This document shows positions 19,493-29,880 of a stretch of DNA of 64,000 nucleotides, in pieces. Below the pieces are notes generated by a model that did no database searches, was not told the DNA's origin, and saw only the letters and a list, made by a program, of their open reading frames with translations. The translations under genes and the position numbers were made by a program. Position 1 is the first letter of the stretch. Every line of letters starts with the position of its first letter. Source of the DNA: Halanaerobiaceae bacterium ANBcell28 (GTDB taxonomy: Bacteria > Bacillota > Halanaerobiia > Halanaerobiales > DTU029); the NCBI GenBank assembly GCA_037623315.1, contig JBBJJH010000018.1, positions 1 through 64,000 on the forward strand, read 5' to 3'.

Positions 19493-20476
19493 TTACAACA
19501 ACTCTTTTCTCAATTGTGCACTTGATTTAGGGGATAAGTAAGATAAAGGAATATCAAAAATTGTTTTAGCTCCAATTTGTCCTTTCTGATTCAAATGATA
19601 AACAGCTCTAGCATAAGCAAGCAAAACACTGGAAGTAAATTCAGGATTACTATCTAAATTCAAAGAAAACTCAACAATTTGATTATTATCCTCTCCAGTT
19701 TTCCCACTGCGAATTACAAATCCTCCGTGAGGCATCGCTGAATGTTCAGCTTTTAGCTCTTCCTCACTTATAAACTTCACTTCTGTTACATAATCAGAAA
19801 AATAATTAGGCATAGTTTTAATTTCTTCAGCAATTTTATCCTTATCAGCACCTTCTTCAGCCACAACATAACAATCCCTTAAATGCTTTTCTTTAGTGCT
19901 TAACTCAGGATTTTGTCCACTTCTAACCCTGTTAATTGCATCTTCGATTGGTATTGTATATTGAACAGCATTTTTCACTCCATCAATTCTTCTAATAGCA
20001 TCAGAATGTCCCTGGCTAACACCTCTACCCCAGAATGTATAAGTATTTCCTTCTGGTAATATTGCCTGAGTAATCATTCTATTCATTGAAAACAAGCCAG
20101 GATCCCAACCAATTGCAATAGCACTTGTAGTTCCATTTTCCTTAGCTACTTTATCAATCATTTCAAAGTACTCAGGTATTTTGGCATGTGTATCAAAGCT
20201 ATCTACTGTATTGAACATCTCAGCAAATTTAGGACCCTGTACAGGTAAATCTGTAGCTGAACCACCACAGAGTAATAAAACATCAATTTTATCAATATAA
20301 TCTTTAGCTTCACTTACATGTGCTACTTTTGCATCTTTATTAACTATCTCTAATTGATCTGCTGGCCTCCTGGTGAATACAGCTACAAGCTCCATATCAT
20401 TATTTTGCTCAACTGCTGATTCTACACCTTTACCTAGATTACCATATCCTACAATTCCTACTTTAATATTTTCCAT
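19493..20476 (-). CDS. ddh: meso-Diaminopimelate D-dehydrogenase
   Basis: This enzyme makes meso-diaminopimelate in one step from tetrahydrodipicolinate, ammonia and NADPH, bypassing the succinylase and acetylase routes. The Rossmann start KVGIVGYGNLGKGVE and the family motifs FTRRPADQ, FDTHAKIPEYFE, GWDPGLFSMNR and WGRGVSQGHSDAIRRI are all present. The 327-aa length is typical. An AGGAGG ribosome binding site precedes the ATG. It follows gdhA by 84 bp on the same strand. Both enzymes assimilate ammonia with reduced pyridine nucleotide, so a shared transcript makes sense. The product feeds peptidoglycan and, through a DapDC-type decarboxylase such as that at 32047, lysine. Confidence 0.93.
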   Translation of the reverse strand: MENIKVGIVGYGNLGKGVESAVEQNNDMELVAVFTRRPADQLEIVNKDAKVAHVSEAKDYIDKIDVLLLCGGSATDLPVQGPKFAEMFNTVDSFDTHAKIPEYFEMIDKVAKENGTTSAIAIGWDPGLFSMNRMITQAILPEGNTYTFWGRGVSQGHSDAIRRIDGVKNAVQYTIPIEDAINRVRSGQNPELSTKEKHLRDCYVVAEEGADKDKIAEEIKTMPNYFSDYVTEVKFISEEELKAEHSAMPHGGFVIRSGKTGEDNNQIVEFSLNLDSNPEFTSSVLLAYARAVYHLNQKGQIGAKTIFDIPLSYLSPKSSAQLRKELL

Positions 20477-20560
20477 CTTAGTTCCTCCTAATCTTTCTTA
20501 TAATGACAATCCTTTTGAAATATATTTATTTTTTCTACTCAGATTGTCAAGCTTATTCTT

Positions 20561-22418
<1,858 letters not shown>

Positions 22419-23246
22419 ATGTATCAAATTGTTAAGAAAGAGGTCTTAGCACCCTCTATAAAAAGAGTTCAAGTTAAAGCTCCGCTTATTGCCAAAAAAA
22501 CAAAGGCAGGGAACTTTATAATATTGCGTATTGATGAGGTAGGAGAAAGAATACCTTTAACTGTAGCAGACCATGATGAAGAGAGTGGTTTAATCAGTAT
22601 AATTTTTCAAGAAATCGGTCACACGACTAAAAAACTAGGAACACTAGAAGTTGGGGATTATATTCAGGATATAGTGGGACCTTTAGGAAATCATCTAGAT
22701 ATTGAAGGATATAAAAAAGTAATTTGTATCGGTGGTGGCTCTGGAACTGCTCTCTTATTTCCTAAAGTAAAAGCTTTCCATGAAAATGGAGCTGAAGTTA
22801 TAAGCATCAGTGGTGCCAGGAACAAAGAACTAGTGATACTTGAAAAAGAACTACAAGAAATTAGTAATAAAGTCTATATTACAACAGATGATGGTAGTTA
22901 TGGTCATCATGGTTTTGTTACTGATATACTAAAAAATTTACTAGAAGAAGAAAATGATATAGACATGGTAGTAGCTATTGGTCCAGTACCTATGATGAGA
23001 GCTGTTGTTAATTTAACTCCAAAAAATATAAAAACTATTGTAAGTTTAAATTCTTTAATGGTTGATGGTACAGGCATGTGTGGGGGTTGCAGAGTTACTA
23101 TTGGTGGAGAAACAAAATTCACTTGCGTAGATGGTCCTGCATTTGATGGTCATCAAGTAGATTTTGAAGAAATCATGAATAGATTATCCTTTTATAAAGA
23201 AGACGAAAGCCACATTTGTAACTTAGACAAAGAGGTGAACGAATAA
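22419..23246 (+). CDS. nfnA: NfnA, FAD/NAD-binding and [2Fe-2S] subunit of ferredoxin-NADP reductase
   Basis: This is the small subunit of the electron-bifurcating NADH-dependent reduced ferredoxin:NADP+ oxidoreductase, homologous to PyrK and SudB. After the FAD-binding barrel come the NAD(H) motif VICIGGGSGTALLFPKV and the C-terminal [2Fe-2S] ligands in MCGGCRVTIGG and FTCVDGPAF. The 275-aa length is typical. An AGGAGG site lies 8 nt before the ATG. Its stop codon overlaps the start of nfnB by one base (TAATG), so the subunits are translationally coupled. In a fermenter the complex supplies NADPH, for example to Ddh and GdhA nearby. Confidence 0.93.
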   Translation: MYQIVKKEVLAPSIKRVQVKAPLIAKKTKAGNFIILRIDEVGERIPLTVADHDEESGLISIIFQEIGHTTKKLGTLEVGDYIQDIVGPLGNHLDIEGYKKVICIGGGSGTALLFPKVKAFHENGAEVISISGARNKELVILEKELQEISNKVYITTDDGSYGHHGFVTDILKNLLEEENDIDMVVAIGPVPMMRAVVNLTPKNIKTIVSLNSLMVDGTGMCGGCRVTIGGETKFTCVDGPAFDGHQVDFEEIMNRLSFYKEDESHICNLDKEVNE

Positions 23247-24637
23247 TGGCCCTGCAAAAAGAAAAAACACCTATGAGAAATCAAGAAGCAAACGTTAGGA
23301 ATAAGAATTTCAAAGAAGTTCCACTAGGTTATAATATAGATGAAGCTAAAAACGAAGCTAGTAGATGTCTACAATGCCCAAATAAACCATGTGTTGATGC
23401 TTGTCCTGTAGAAGTTCCTATTCCAGAATTTATAAAAGCTATTAATAATGACAATCTTGAAGAAGCTGTAGATATAATAAAATCAAAAAATAATTTACCT
23501 GCAATTTGTGGTAGAGTTTGTCCTCAAGAATCACAATGCGAAGAAGTCTGTATAATGGCTAAGAAAAATGAAGCAGTAGCTATCGGAAGATTAGAGCGCT
23601 TTGTAGGAGATTATGCATTAAATAAAATACAAGAAAATATAGATAATAATAAGTCTAAAAAAAGAAAAGAAAAAGTAGCTGTAGTTGGAGCTGGACCAGC
23701 AGGTTTAACTGCTGCTGCAGACTTAGCAAGAGCTGGCTTTAATGTTACTCTTTTTGAAGCCCTTCACGATACGGGTGGCGTATTACGCTATGGTATACCA
23801 GAATTTCGCTTGCCTAAAAAAATAGTTGACCAGGAAGTAGAAAATATAAAAAAATTAGGAGTTGAAATCCAGTTAAACGTAATCGTTGGTAAAACAATAA
23901 GCATTGATGAATTATTTACTGATAATTATCAAGCTATTTTCATTGGTACAGGTGCAGGCTTACCAAGGTTGATGGATATCCCTGGTAAAAACTTAAACGG
24001 AGTATACTCAGCAAATGAATTTTTAACAAGGGTCAATTTAATGAAAGCTTATAAATATCCTGAATATGAAACCCCTGTTAAAATAGGCAAAAAGGTTGCA
24101 GTAATTGGCGGTGGTAATGTAGCTATGGATTCTGCCAGAACAGCTCTAAGACTAGGAGCAGATAAAGTATATGTTATCTATAGACGTACAGAAGATCAAA
24201 TGCCTGCAAGAAATGAAGAGATTGAACATGCAAAAGAAGAAGGAGTTATCTTTAAAGAATTAAATAACCCAATTGCATTTCATGGTAATGAAGGGCGTAT
24301 CAAAAAAATGGAGTGTCTCAAAATGAGCCTAGGTGAAAAAGACAAGTCTGGAAGACCTCGTCCAGTTCCAATTGAAAATTCTAATTGGATGCTAGAAGTA
24401 GATAGTGTAATAATAGCAATTGGTCAAAGTCCAAATCCTTTACTGACAGCTAATACAAATGAACTAAAAACTCAAGCATGGGGTGGTATTATCGTAAATG
24501 ACGACCTTTCTACTTCTATTGACGGTGTCTTTGCAGGTGGAGATACTGTTACAGGAGCAGCTACAGTTATCAAAGCTATGGGAGCTGGAAAACAAGCTGC
24601 TAAAGCCATGATTGAATATATTGAAGAAAAAGAATAA
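23246..24637 (+). CDS. nfnB: NfnB, large subunit of NADH-dependent ferredoxin:NADP oxidoreductase (GltD-like)
   Basis: The 463-residue flavoprotein is related to the glutamate synthase small subunit. N-terminal cysteines for two 4Fe-4S clusters are seen in CLQCPNKPCVDACPVEVP and CGRVCPQESQCEEVC. A first nucleotide motif, VVGAGPAGLTAAADLARAG, binds FAD. A second, VIGGGNVAMDSARTALRLG, binds NADP(H). The C-terminal FAD segment is GVFAGGDTVTGAATVI. No GltB-type large glutamate synthase subunit is adjacent, and the partner is NfnA. This supports the bifurcating complex rather than glutamate synthase. Confidence 0.93.
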   Translation: MALQKEKTPMRNQEANVRNKNFKEVPLGYNIDEAKNEASRCLQCPNKPCVDACPVEVPIPEFIKAINNDNLEEAVDIIKSKNNLPAICGRVCPQESQCEEVCIMAKKNEAVAIGRLERFVGDYALNKIQENIDNNKSKKRKEKVAVVGAGPAGLTAAADLARAGFNVTLFEALHDTGGVLRYGIPEFRLPKKIVDQEVENIKKLGVEIQLNVIVGKTISIDELFTDNYQAIFIGTGAGLPRLMDIPGKNLNGVYSANEFLTRVNLMKAYKYPEYETPVKIGKKVAVIGGGNVAMDSARTALRLGADKVYVIYRRTEDQMPARNEEIEHAKEEGVIFKELNNPIAFHGNEGRIKKMECLKMSLGEKDKSGRPRPVPIENSNWMLEVDSVIIAIGQSPNPLLTANTNELKTQAWGGIIVNDDLSTSIDGVFAGGDTVTGAATVIKAMGAGKQAAKAMIEYIEEKE

Positions 24638-24778
24638 TAAGCAAGATAAAATTCTTGCAAATATGAGTTGCTAAAATATTATCTACCACTACAACCCTCT
24701 GATGGCAAAAATTATTAACATAATAACTTGCCTTAAATGAAAGAATAAGATTGTAAGATAAAAATATAGTAGTAATCT

Positions 24779-24820
24779 AGTAAGCTAAAGCTACTTAGCA
24801 CTAAGTAAGCTATAGTTACT
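24779..24820 (+). promoter_or_regulatory. Long imperfect hairpin directly upstream of the Asn-rich gene
   Basis: Two 20-nt arms (24779-24798 and 24801-24820) pair almost completely around a 2-base centre, with single-base bulges; apical core ACTTAG/CTAAGT. GTAG (24769-24772) and CTAC (24827-24830) add outer pairing. The structure ends a few bases before the AGGAGG site, so it could control translation of the gene at 24848. It lacks a T-run and does not look like a terminator. The part from 24638 to 24778 shows nothing else certain. Confidence 0.55.
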
Positions 24821-24847
24821 GGCTATCTACAGAAAAGGAGGGTTGCT

Positions 24848-25087
24848 GTGAGTAGAAATAAAAATAGAAATCAAAGAAGAAATCTTGAACAAAATGATAA
24901 TGAGTATGTAAACGAGGACTTACTAGTAAGAGCACCAGCATTAAATCCTGATGATGTTGAAATAGGAGACGAACTATCTCCAGAAGACCGTTTAACAGCT
25001 AGAAATGCTAATAGAAACAATAGGAATAATAATAGGAATAATAAAAATAATCTTAATAACAGAAATAACAACAATAATAATCAATAA
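24848..25087 (+). CDS. Asn/Arg-rich low-complexity small protein
   Basis: The 79-residue product has a basic N-terminus (SRNKNRNQRRN), a short acidic middle (PDDVEIGDELSPEDR) and a tail made almost only of Asn with Arg and Lys. No domain is recognised and no signal peptide is visible. A clean AAAAGGAGG site lies before the GTG start and a terminator follows, so it is likely a real monocistronic gene. Low-complexity Asn-rich tails can arise by repeat expansion of AAT/AAC codons, and length variation between strains is likely. Function unknown. Confidence 0.65.
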   Translation: MSRNKNRNQRRNLEQNDNEYVNEDLLVRAPALNPDDVEIGDELSPEDRLTARNANRNNRNNNRNNKNNLNNRNNNNNNQ

Positions 25088-25130
25088 TAATTTATAAATA
25101 ATAACCTAATCATTTCTTAAGTATAAAAGC

Positions 25131-25157
25131 ACCCTATAATTTTCCATATTATAGGGT
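25131..25157. terminator. Bidirectional terminator after the Asn-rich gene
   Basis: A 10-bp stem ACCCTATAAT/ATTATAGGGT is extended by AAAAG/CTTTT after one mismatch. T-rich flanks on both strands suit both the Asn-rich gene and convergent adhE transcripts. Confidence 0.75.
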
Positions 25158-25177
25158 ACTTTTAATATAATATTTAG

Positions 25178-25264
25178 TTTTACACAGGTTTTACACAAGT
25201 TATACACATTTTTTTACATAAATGTGTATAACTTGTGGATAAGTCATTGCTAATTTGTGGACTA
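25178..25264. repeat. Convergent cluster of DnaA-box-like 9-mers at 11-bp spacing
   Basis: Forward boxes TTTTACACA (25178), TTTTACACA (25189) and TTATACACA (25200), with a weak fourth (25211), face reverse boxes TGTGTATAA (25223), TGTGGATAA (25234, perfect reverse complement of TTATCCACA) and TGTGGACTA (25256). Starts within each half are 11 bp, or 22 bp, apart. The middle forms a 14-bp perfect inverted repeat (25196-25209/25222-25235). It lies in the 190-bp spacer between the Asn-rich gene and the adhE 3' end. Confidence 0.7.
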
Positions 25265-25276
25265 ATCTTAGATTAC

Positions 25277-27871
25277 TTAAATTTCACCTTTATATGCTTT
25301 AATATACAAGTCTTTTAGTTCACTAATTAGTGGATATCTAGGGTTTGCACCTGTGCATTGGTCATCAAAAGCCAGCTCAGATATCTTATCTAATTTAGCA
25401 TAGAATTTCTCTTCTACAACCCCTGCAGCTTTGACAGTAGTCGGTATATTCAATTCTTTTTTCAAGTTTTCTATAGCGTCAATCAATAGATCTACCTTCT
25501 CATCTTCACTTGATCCACCTAATTGTAAGTGATCTGCTATCTTAGCATAATTTGTTTTAGCTAATGGATATTTATATTGTGGAAAAGCAGTTTGCTTTAA
25601 TGGTACATTACTAGCGTTATACTTGATAACCTGGCTAATTAATAAAGCATTTGCTAAACCATGCGGTATATCGAAATTTGATCCTAATTTATGTGCCATG
25701 GAGTGACAGATTCCTAAGAAAGCATTTGCGAAAGCCATACCAGCAGTTGTAGCTGCATAATGTATCTTTTCTTTAGCTTTTCTATCATCTGCTCCATTTT
25801 TATAAGAATCAGGTAAATATTTAAATACTAATCTAATAGCTTCTAGAGCTAGACCTTTTGTATATTCATTAGAGAATACTGAAACATAAGCCTCTATAGC
25901 ATGAACCAGTGTATCAAGACCTGAATAAGCAGTTAGGCTAGCAGGCATTGATAAAACTAAGTCTGGGTCACAAATTGCCATATCTGGTGTTAATTCGTAA
26001 TCTGCAATAGGATATTTAATACCTGTTTTATCATCTGTTACAACTGCAAATGGTGTAACTTCAGAACCAGTTCCAGATGTAGTAGGTATAGCTACAAAAG
26101 AAGCTTTTTCACCTAGTTCAGGGAATTTATATATTCTTTTCCTTATATCCATAAATGTCATTGACAATTCTTTAAATTCAGCTTCCGGATGTTCATACAT
26201 CAACCAGGCAATTTTCGCTGCATCCATTGGTGAACCTCCACCAAGAGCAATTATTACATCTGGCTGAAATACCTTCATTTGTTTAACAGCTTTATTTACT
26301 GTAGATATTGTTGGATCTGGTTCAACTTCAGAGAATATCTTATAATCCACTCCAATTGTATCTAATTCATTAGTGACTTTATCAGTATAACCCAAATCAT
26401 ATAAAGGCTTATCTGTCATTATAAAAGCTTTCTTCTTGCCAGATAGTTCCTGTAACGCAATTGGTAAGGATCCATATTTAAAGTAAATTTTCTCAGGTAC
26501 TCTAAACCACAACATGTTCTCTTTTCTTTCTGCAATTGTTTTTATATTCATTAAATGTTTAACACCCACATTCTCACTAACTGAATTTCCACCCCAAGAT
26601 CCACAACCAAGAGTTAAGGATGGCTCTAATTTAAAGTTATATATATCACCAATAGCACCTTGTGATGATGGCATATTTACTAATATTCTACCTGTCTTCA
26701 TCTTTGCACCAAAGTATTCTTTACGATCTGTATTAATTTGATCTGTATATAACACTGAAGTATGTCCTATACCACCAAAACGTACTAGCTCAACTGCTGT
26801 ATCTATAGCTTCTTCAAAATCTTTCGCTTTATACATAGCCAGTGTCGGTGATAGTTTTTCATATGAGAATGGCTCATTTACACCAACCTCACTCACTTCA
26901 GCAATTAAAATCTTTGTATTTTCAGGTACATTTACTCCTGCTAGTTCTGCAATATGACTAGCTGGTTTCCCTACAATTTTGGCATTAATATGACCATCAA
27001 CAATAATTACTTCAGAGACCTTTGCCCTTTCTTCATCTGAAAGAATATAAGCCCCTCTATCTATGAACTCTTTTTTCACATCCTCATATACCTCTTCAAG
27101 AACTGTCACAGATTGTTCTGAGGCACAAATAACGCCGTTATCAAAGGTTTTACTCATCAAGATTGAACTTACTGCCATTTTTATATGTGCTGTTTCATCA
27201 ATTACAGCTGGAGTATTTCCAGCACCTACTCCTATAGCTGGCTTACCAGATGAATAAGCTGCCTTAACCATGCCAGGACCACCTGTAGCCAGAATCAAAT
27301 TGATATCATTATGTTGCATTAACATTTGTGATAGCTCTATAGATGGTTCATCTATCCATCCAATTATATTTTCTGGAGCACCTGCTTCTACAGCAGCCTC
27401 AAGAACTATTTTAGCTGCCTCCATAGTACACTTTTTAGCAGATGGATGTGGTGAAAAAACAATAGCATTTCTAGTTTTTAAAGCCAATAAAGATTTAAAA
27501 ACAGTTGTAGAAGTTGGATTTGTAACTGGAACAATTCCAGCTAAAATTCCAATAGGTTCTGCAATTTTCTTAATACCATAAGAAAGATCTTCTTCTACTA
27601 CACCACATGTTTGTTCATCTCGATATTTATTATAAATAAACTCTGAAGAAAAGTGATTTTTTATAACCTTATCTTCAACAACTCCCATACCCGTTTCTTG
27701 TACAGCCAGCTTAGCCAATGATATTCTTTGATCATTAGCAGCTATAGCTGCTCTTCTAAAAATTTCATCAACTTCTTCCTGTGAATATGATGCATAACGA
27801 GCCTGTGCTGCTTTAACTTTAGCAACTAACTCTTCAAACTCCTCAACATTAGTGACTCTGATAATTTCCAT
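25277..27871 (-). CDS. adhE: Bifunctional acetaldehyde-CoA/alcohol dehydrogenase
   Basis: The 864-residue enzyme reduces acetyl-CoA to acetaldehyde and then to ethanol, regenerating NAD+. It forms helical spirosomes in other bacteria. The N-terminal aldehyde dehydrogenase half (about residues 1-430) has the catalytic Cys in NGVICASEQS. The C-terminal iron alcohol dehydrogenase half has GGGSPMDAAK, TTSGTGSEVTPFAV and the metal-binding HSMAHKLGSNFDIPHG. Length and order are typical. It has an AAGGAGG site 8 nt before the ATG and a likely promoter at 27973-28001. With PflB it forms the ethanol-producing arm of fermentation. Confidence 0.97.
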   Translation of the reverse strand: MEIIRVTNVEEFEELVAKVKAAQARYASYSQEEVDEIFRRAAIAANDQRISLAKLAVQETGMGVVEDKVIKNHFSSEFIYNKYRDEQTCGVVEEDLSYGIKKIAEPIGILAGIVPVTNPTSTTVFKSLLALKTRNAIVFSPHPSAKKCTMEAAKIVLEAAVEAGAPENIIGWIDEPSIELSQMLMQHNDINLILATGGPGMVKAAYSSGKPAIGVGAGNTPAVIDETAHIKMAVSSILMSKTFDNGVICASEQSVTVLEEVYEDVKKEFIDRGAYILSDEERAKVSEVIIVDGHINAKIVGKPASHIAELAGVNVPENTKILIAEVSEVGVNEPFSYEKLSPTLAMYKAKDFEEAIDTAVELVRFGGIGHTSVLYTDQINTDRKEYFGAKMKTGRILVNMPSSQGAIGDIYNFKLEPSLTLGCGSWGGNSVSENVGVKHLMNIKTIAERKENMLWFRVPEKIYFKYGSLPIALQELSGKKKAFIMTDKPLYDLGYTDKVTNELDTIGVDYKIFSEVEPDPTISTVNKAVKQMKVFQPDVIIALGGGSPMDAAKIAWLMYEHPEAEFKELSMTFMDIRKRIYKFPELGEKASFVAIPTTSGTGSEVTPFAVVTDDKTGIKYPIADYELTPDMAICDPDLVLSMPASLTAYSGLDTLVHAIEAYVSVFSNEYTKGLALEAIRLVFKYLPDSYKNGADDRKAKEKIHYAATTAGMAFANAFLGICHSMAHKLGSNFDIPHGLANALLISQVIKYNASNVPLKQTAFPQYKYPLAKTNYAKIADHLQLGGSSEDEKVDLLIDAIENLKKELNIPTTVKAAGVVEEKFYAKLDKISELAFDDQCTGANPRYPLISELKDLYIKAYKGEI

Positions 27872-27972
27872 AAAAATAACCTCCTTATAAAGTTATGTCA
27901 CTTCCTAAATTTGACTTGTGAAATAAATAACATGTTTGAAGCAAAAAACAATATGTTTTTCTCTTCAACTAC

Positions 27973-28001
27973 ACTATATCAGATTGTACAATAAAACACA
28001 A
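27973..28001 (-). promoter_or_regulatory. Possible adhE promoter, with description of the 27872-28225 spacer
   Basis: On the minus strand TTGTGT (28001-27996), a 17-nt spacer and TATAGT (27978-27973) give a leader of about 100 nt. No convincing Rex site was found. The rest of this 354-bp spacer is AT-rich. The exception is a short GC-rich patch, AGTGGGGACGGCAG (about 28164-28177), whose GGGGA pairs with TCCCC at 28193-28197. Confidence 0.4.
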
Positions 28002-28225
28002 GAGTTATTTTATCCGTATTTTAAAGCAAATTACGTTAAAATTATATAATATATTAAATTAAAGCTGTACTACTAAATTTTTCTCCCTTTTAATAGGTAT
28101 TTAATTATTTTATATTACCAATCATTAGTTATTTTGTTCACAAATAAAGGTAAAATACAGCAAAGTGGGGACGGCAGACTATATGACTTAGATCCCCTGT
28201 TCACTATATACACTCCTGAAATATA

Positions 28226-28705
28226 TTAAGAAGCATTAAGTTTTTTCGCAAATTCAGCAATATTATCTTCAAGTATATTCTCTTCACTTTGATCTGTACC
28301 AGCAATCTTTTTAATAATCATTTTCTCCAGAAAGTTCATCTTTTCAAAGTTGAATGCACCACCAAAAACACTAGAAAATACTGCTTTTTCAAGTAATTCT
28401 TTTGGATAATTTACTTCAATTTGATTCTCAGCATCTTCTCCCTCTCTCATACAAGATATATAAAAGGCATTTTCTTTCGTTTTTAACTCTTCTAAATTTT
28501 CCTGGCAAAATTTCTTTGCCTCTTTTCGAATCTGTCCCATATAAACTGAACTACCTATTATAACTTTGTCATAATCACTTAAGTCAATATTTTTTTCTTG
28601 CTTTAAATTTTTTAATTCAACCTCAGTATTTAATTTTTCCCTTAACTTTTTAGCACAACTTTCAGCAGTACCATATTTTGTAGCATAAACAATTAATGTT
28701 TTCAT
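28226..28705 (-). CDS. Flavodoxin-domain protein (HemG/protoporphyrinogen oxidase-like)
   Basis: The 159-residue protein starts with the flavodoxin FMN-phosphate loop TLIVYATKYGTAESCAKKL and continues with KVIIGSSVYMGQIRKEAKKF, the pattern of Flavodoxin_5 proteins that include HemG. Without other heme genes here, an oxidase role is unproven. A general FMN redox carrier is equally likely. It lies downstream of the TetR gene that ends the flavin operon (28838-31139) but is separated from it by 132 bp. A GGGGG site precedes the ATG. Confidence 0.75.
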   Translation of the reverse strand: MKTLIVYATKYGTAESCAKKLREKLNTEVELKNLKQEKNIDLSDYDKVIIGSSVYMGQIRKEAKKFCQENLEELKTKENAFYISCMREGEDAENQIEVNYPKELLEKAVFSSVFGGAFNFEKMNFLEKMIIKKIAGTDQSEENILEDNIAEFAKKLNAS

Positions 28706-28837
28706 TCTTATTCCCCCTTAAATTCTATTTGAAAATCGCAAGATATTTCAGCTAAATTAAATTTTTGTAGTCCCCGAATTAAAAGAAGTTATCTTCCCGA
28801 AACTTATTGAAACAAATATAATAAATAGAGTCATGTA

Positions 28838-29419
28838 TCATTTACATGAATTCAATACATAACTCACTTGCTCTTCAACTAACTGTATTATTTGCTCTTT
28901 ATTAGCATCTGTTCTTCTTCTAATGTAAAATAATAATAAACCATGTATAGAACTACCTATTATATTTTCTAATATAAAAAGCTTTTCTTCAGAAATTAAG
29001 CCCTCCTCCACTGCTGTAATTAATGTCTTTTGTAATAATAGAGCTACTTCAGGTGGCTTAATTGCTTCCTTTTTAAATGCTTCAAAATCCTTTAAAAACA
29101 ATAGTTCAAAAATGTTAGGATTATTTATAAAGAATTCGGCATATGCTTTTGAAAAGTCAACTATTTTATTTTCTAGTTTCTTATCTTTAGCTCTCGTCTG
29201 TACAAAAATCATACATTCATCCCAAAAATCATAAGCACATACATAAAAGAGCTCATCTATATCTGAAAAATAATTATATAATGTAGCAGGTGCAAAACCG
29301 GCCAAATCAGCTATTTTTTTTACTGTTATATTATCTACGCCTTCTTCCTGAATTAACTTTTTGGCAGCTTCAATAAAATATCCTCTTTTTCTCTGCTCCT
29401 GTATTGACTTTCTATCCAT
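28838..29419 (-). CDS. TetR-family transcriptional regulator of the flavin operon
   Basis: The 193-residue protein has an N-terminal TetR HTH: IADLAGFAPATLYNYFSDIDEL. The C-terminal ligand domain is divergent, as expected. It is the last gene of a cluster of two flavodoxin-like oxidoreductases and one FMN-binding protein, 16 bp after the latter. Overlapping palindromes lie in the promoter region of that cluster (31175-31196), where this protein probably binds and represses its own operon. The inducer is unknown. Confidence 0.82.
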   Translation of the reverse strand: MDRKSIQEQRKRGYFIEAAKKLIQEEGVDNITVKKIADLAGFAPATLYNYFSDIDELFYVCAYDFWDECMIFVQTRAKDKKLENKIVDFSKAYAEFFINNPNIFELLFLKDFEAFKKEAIKPPEVALLLQKTLITAVEEGLISEEKLFILENIIGSSIHGLLLFYIRRRTDANKEQIIQLVEEQVSYVLNSCK

Positions 29420-29434
29420 TAATTTGCACCCTTT

Positions 29435-29824
29435 CTAATACTGACTCAATGCATTCTCTATAGCCTTTAAATATGCTTTACTGCTCACTGTTGCTTCAGA
29501 TACTACATCTACATCAAGGCTTTGGCTCTTAATTACATTATCAAACAACTCATCAATTACCCATTGACGTGAGAATCTGAAATCTCTGACTAAGTTTAAT
29601 TGAACAATTTGATTATCTATTACCTCTACTTCAATTTTATTACCCCATCGCCCTCCATCATAACTACCACGATATAGTCCATCTTCAAGAGATAGTAAAT
29701 CTACATTATTTATAGATAACTCCATTCCTTCATCAAGACCTCTACTAAGAAAGAATAAAAATACAGTAGAGAATACAAAAAATAATACAAAAATAATTAA
29801 AGATATTTTAAATATTTTTTTCAC
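29435..29824 (-). CDS. Membrane-anchored FMN-binding domain protein
   Basis: The 129-residue protein has an N-terminal membrane segment (about residues 5-28) and an extracytoplasmic FMN-binding domain. DGLYRGSYDGGRWGNKIEVE is the start of the domain, and DVVSEATVSSKAYLKAI corresponds to the flavinylation motif DxxS/TGATxS/TS, with Glu in place of Gly. In this family an ApbE enzyme attaches FMN to the Thr. An ApbE gene is present at 54986. The neighbours are cytoplasmic flavodoxin-like oxidoreductases, suggesting electron transfer across the membrane. The start is GTG after GGAGG. Confidence 0.8.
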   Translation of the reverse strand: MKKIFKISLIIFVLFFVFSTVFLFFLSRGLDEGMELSINNVDLLSLEDGLYRGSYDGGRWGNKIEVEVIDNQIVQLNLVRDFRFSRQWVIDELFDNVIKSQSLDVDVVSEATVSSKAYLKAIENALSQY

Positions 29825-29880
29825 AAAAATTCCTCCTAATTTTTATTAATATAATTTTAAATTTTAAGTATTAGAAAACT

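Noticed and set aside
23246-24637. Glutamate synthase small subunit (GltD)
   Set aside because: The sequence is GltD-like, but the upstream partner is the PyrK/SudB-like NfnA and no GltB large subunit is present, so NfnB is the better call.
24871-25074. Leu/Phe-rich minus-strand ORF opposite the Asn-rich gene
   Set aside because: It is only the complement of the Asn/Arg codon repeats; no start signals.
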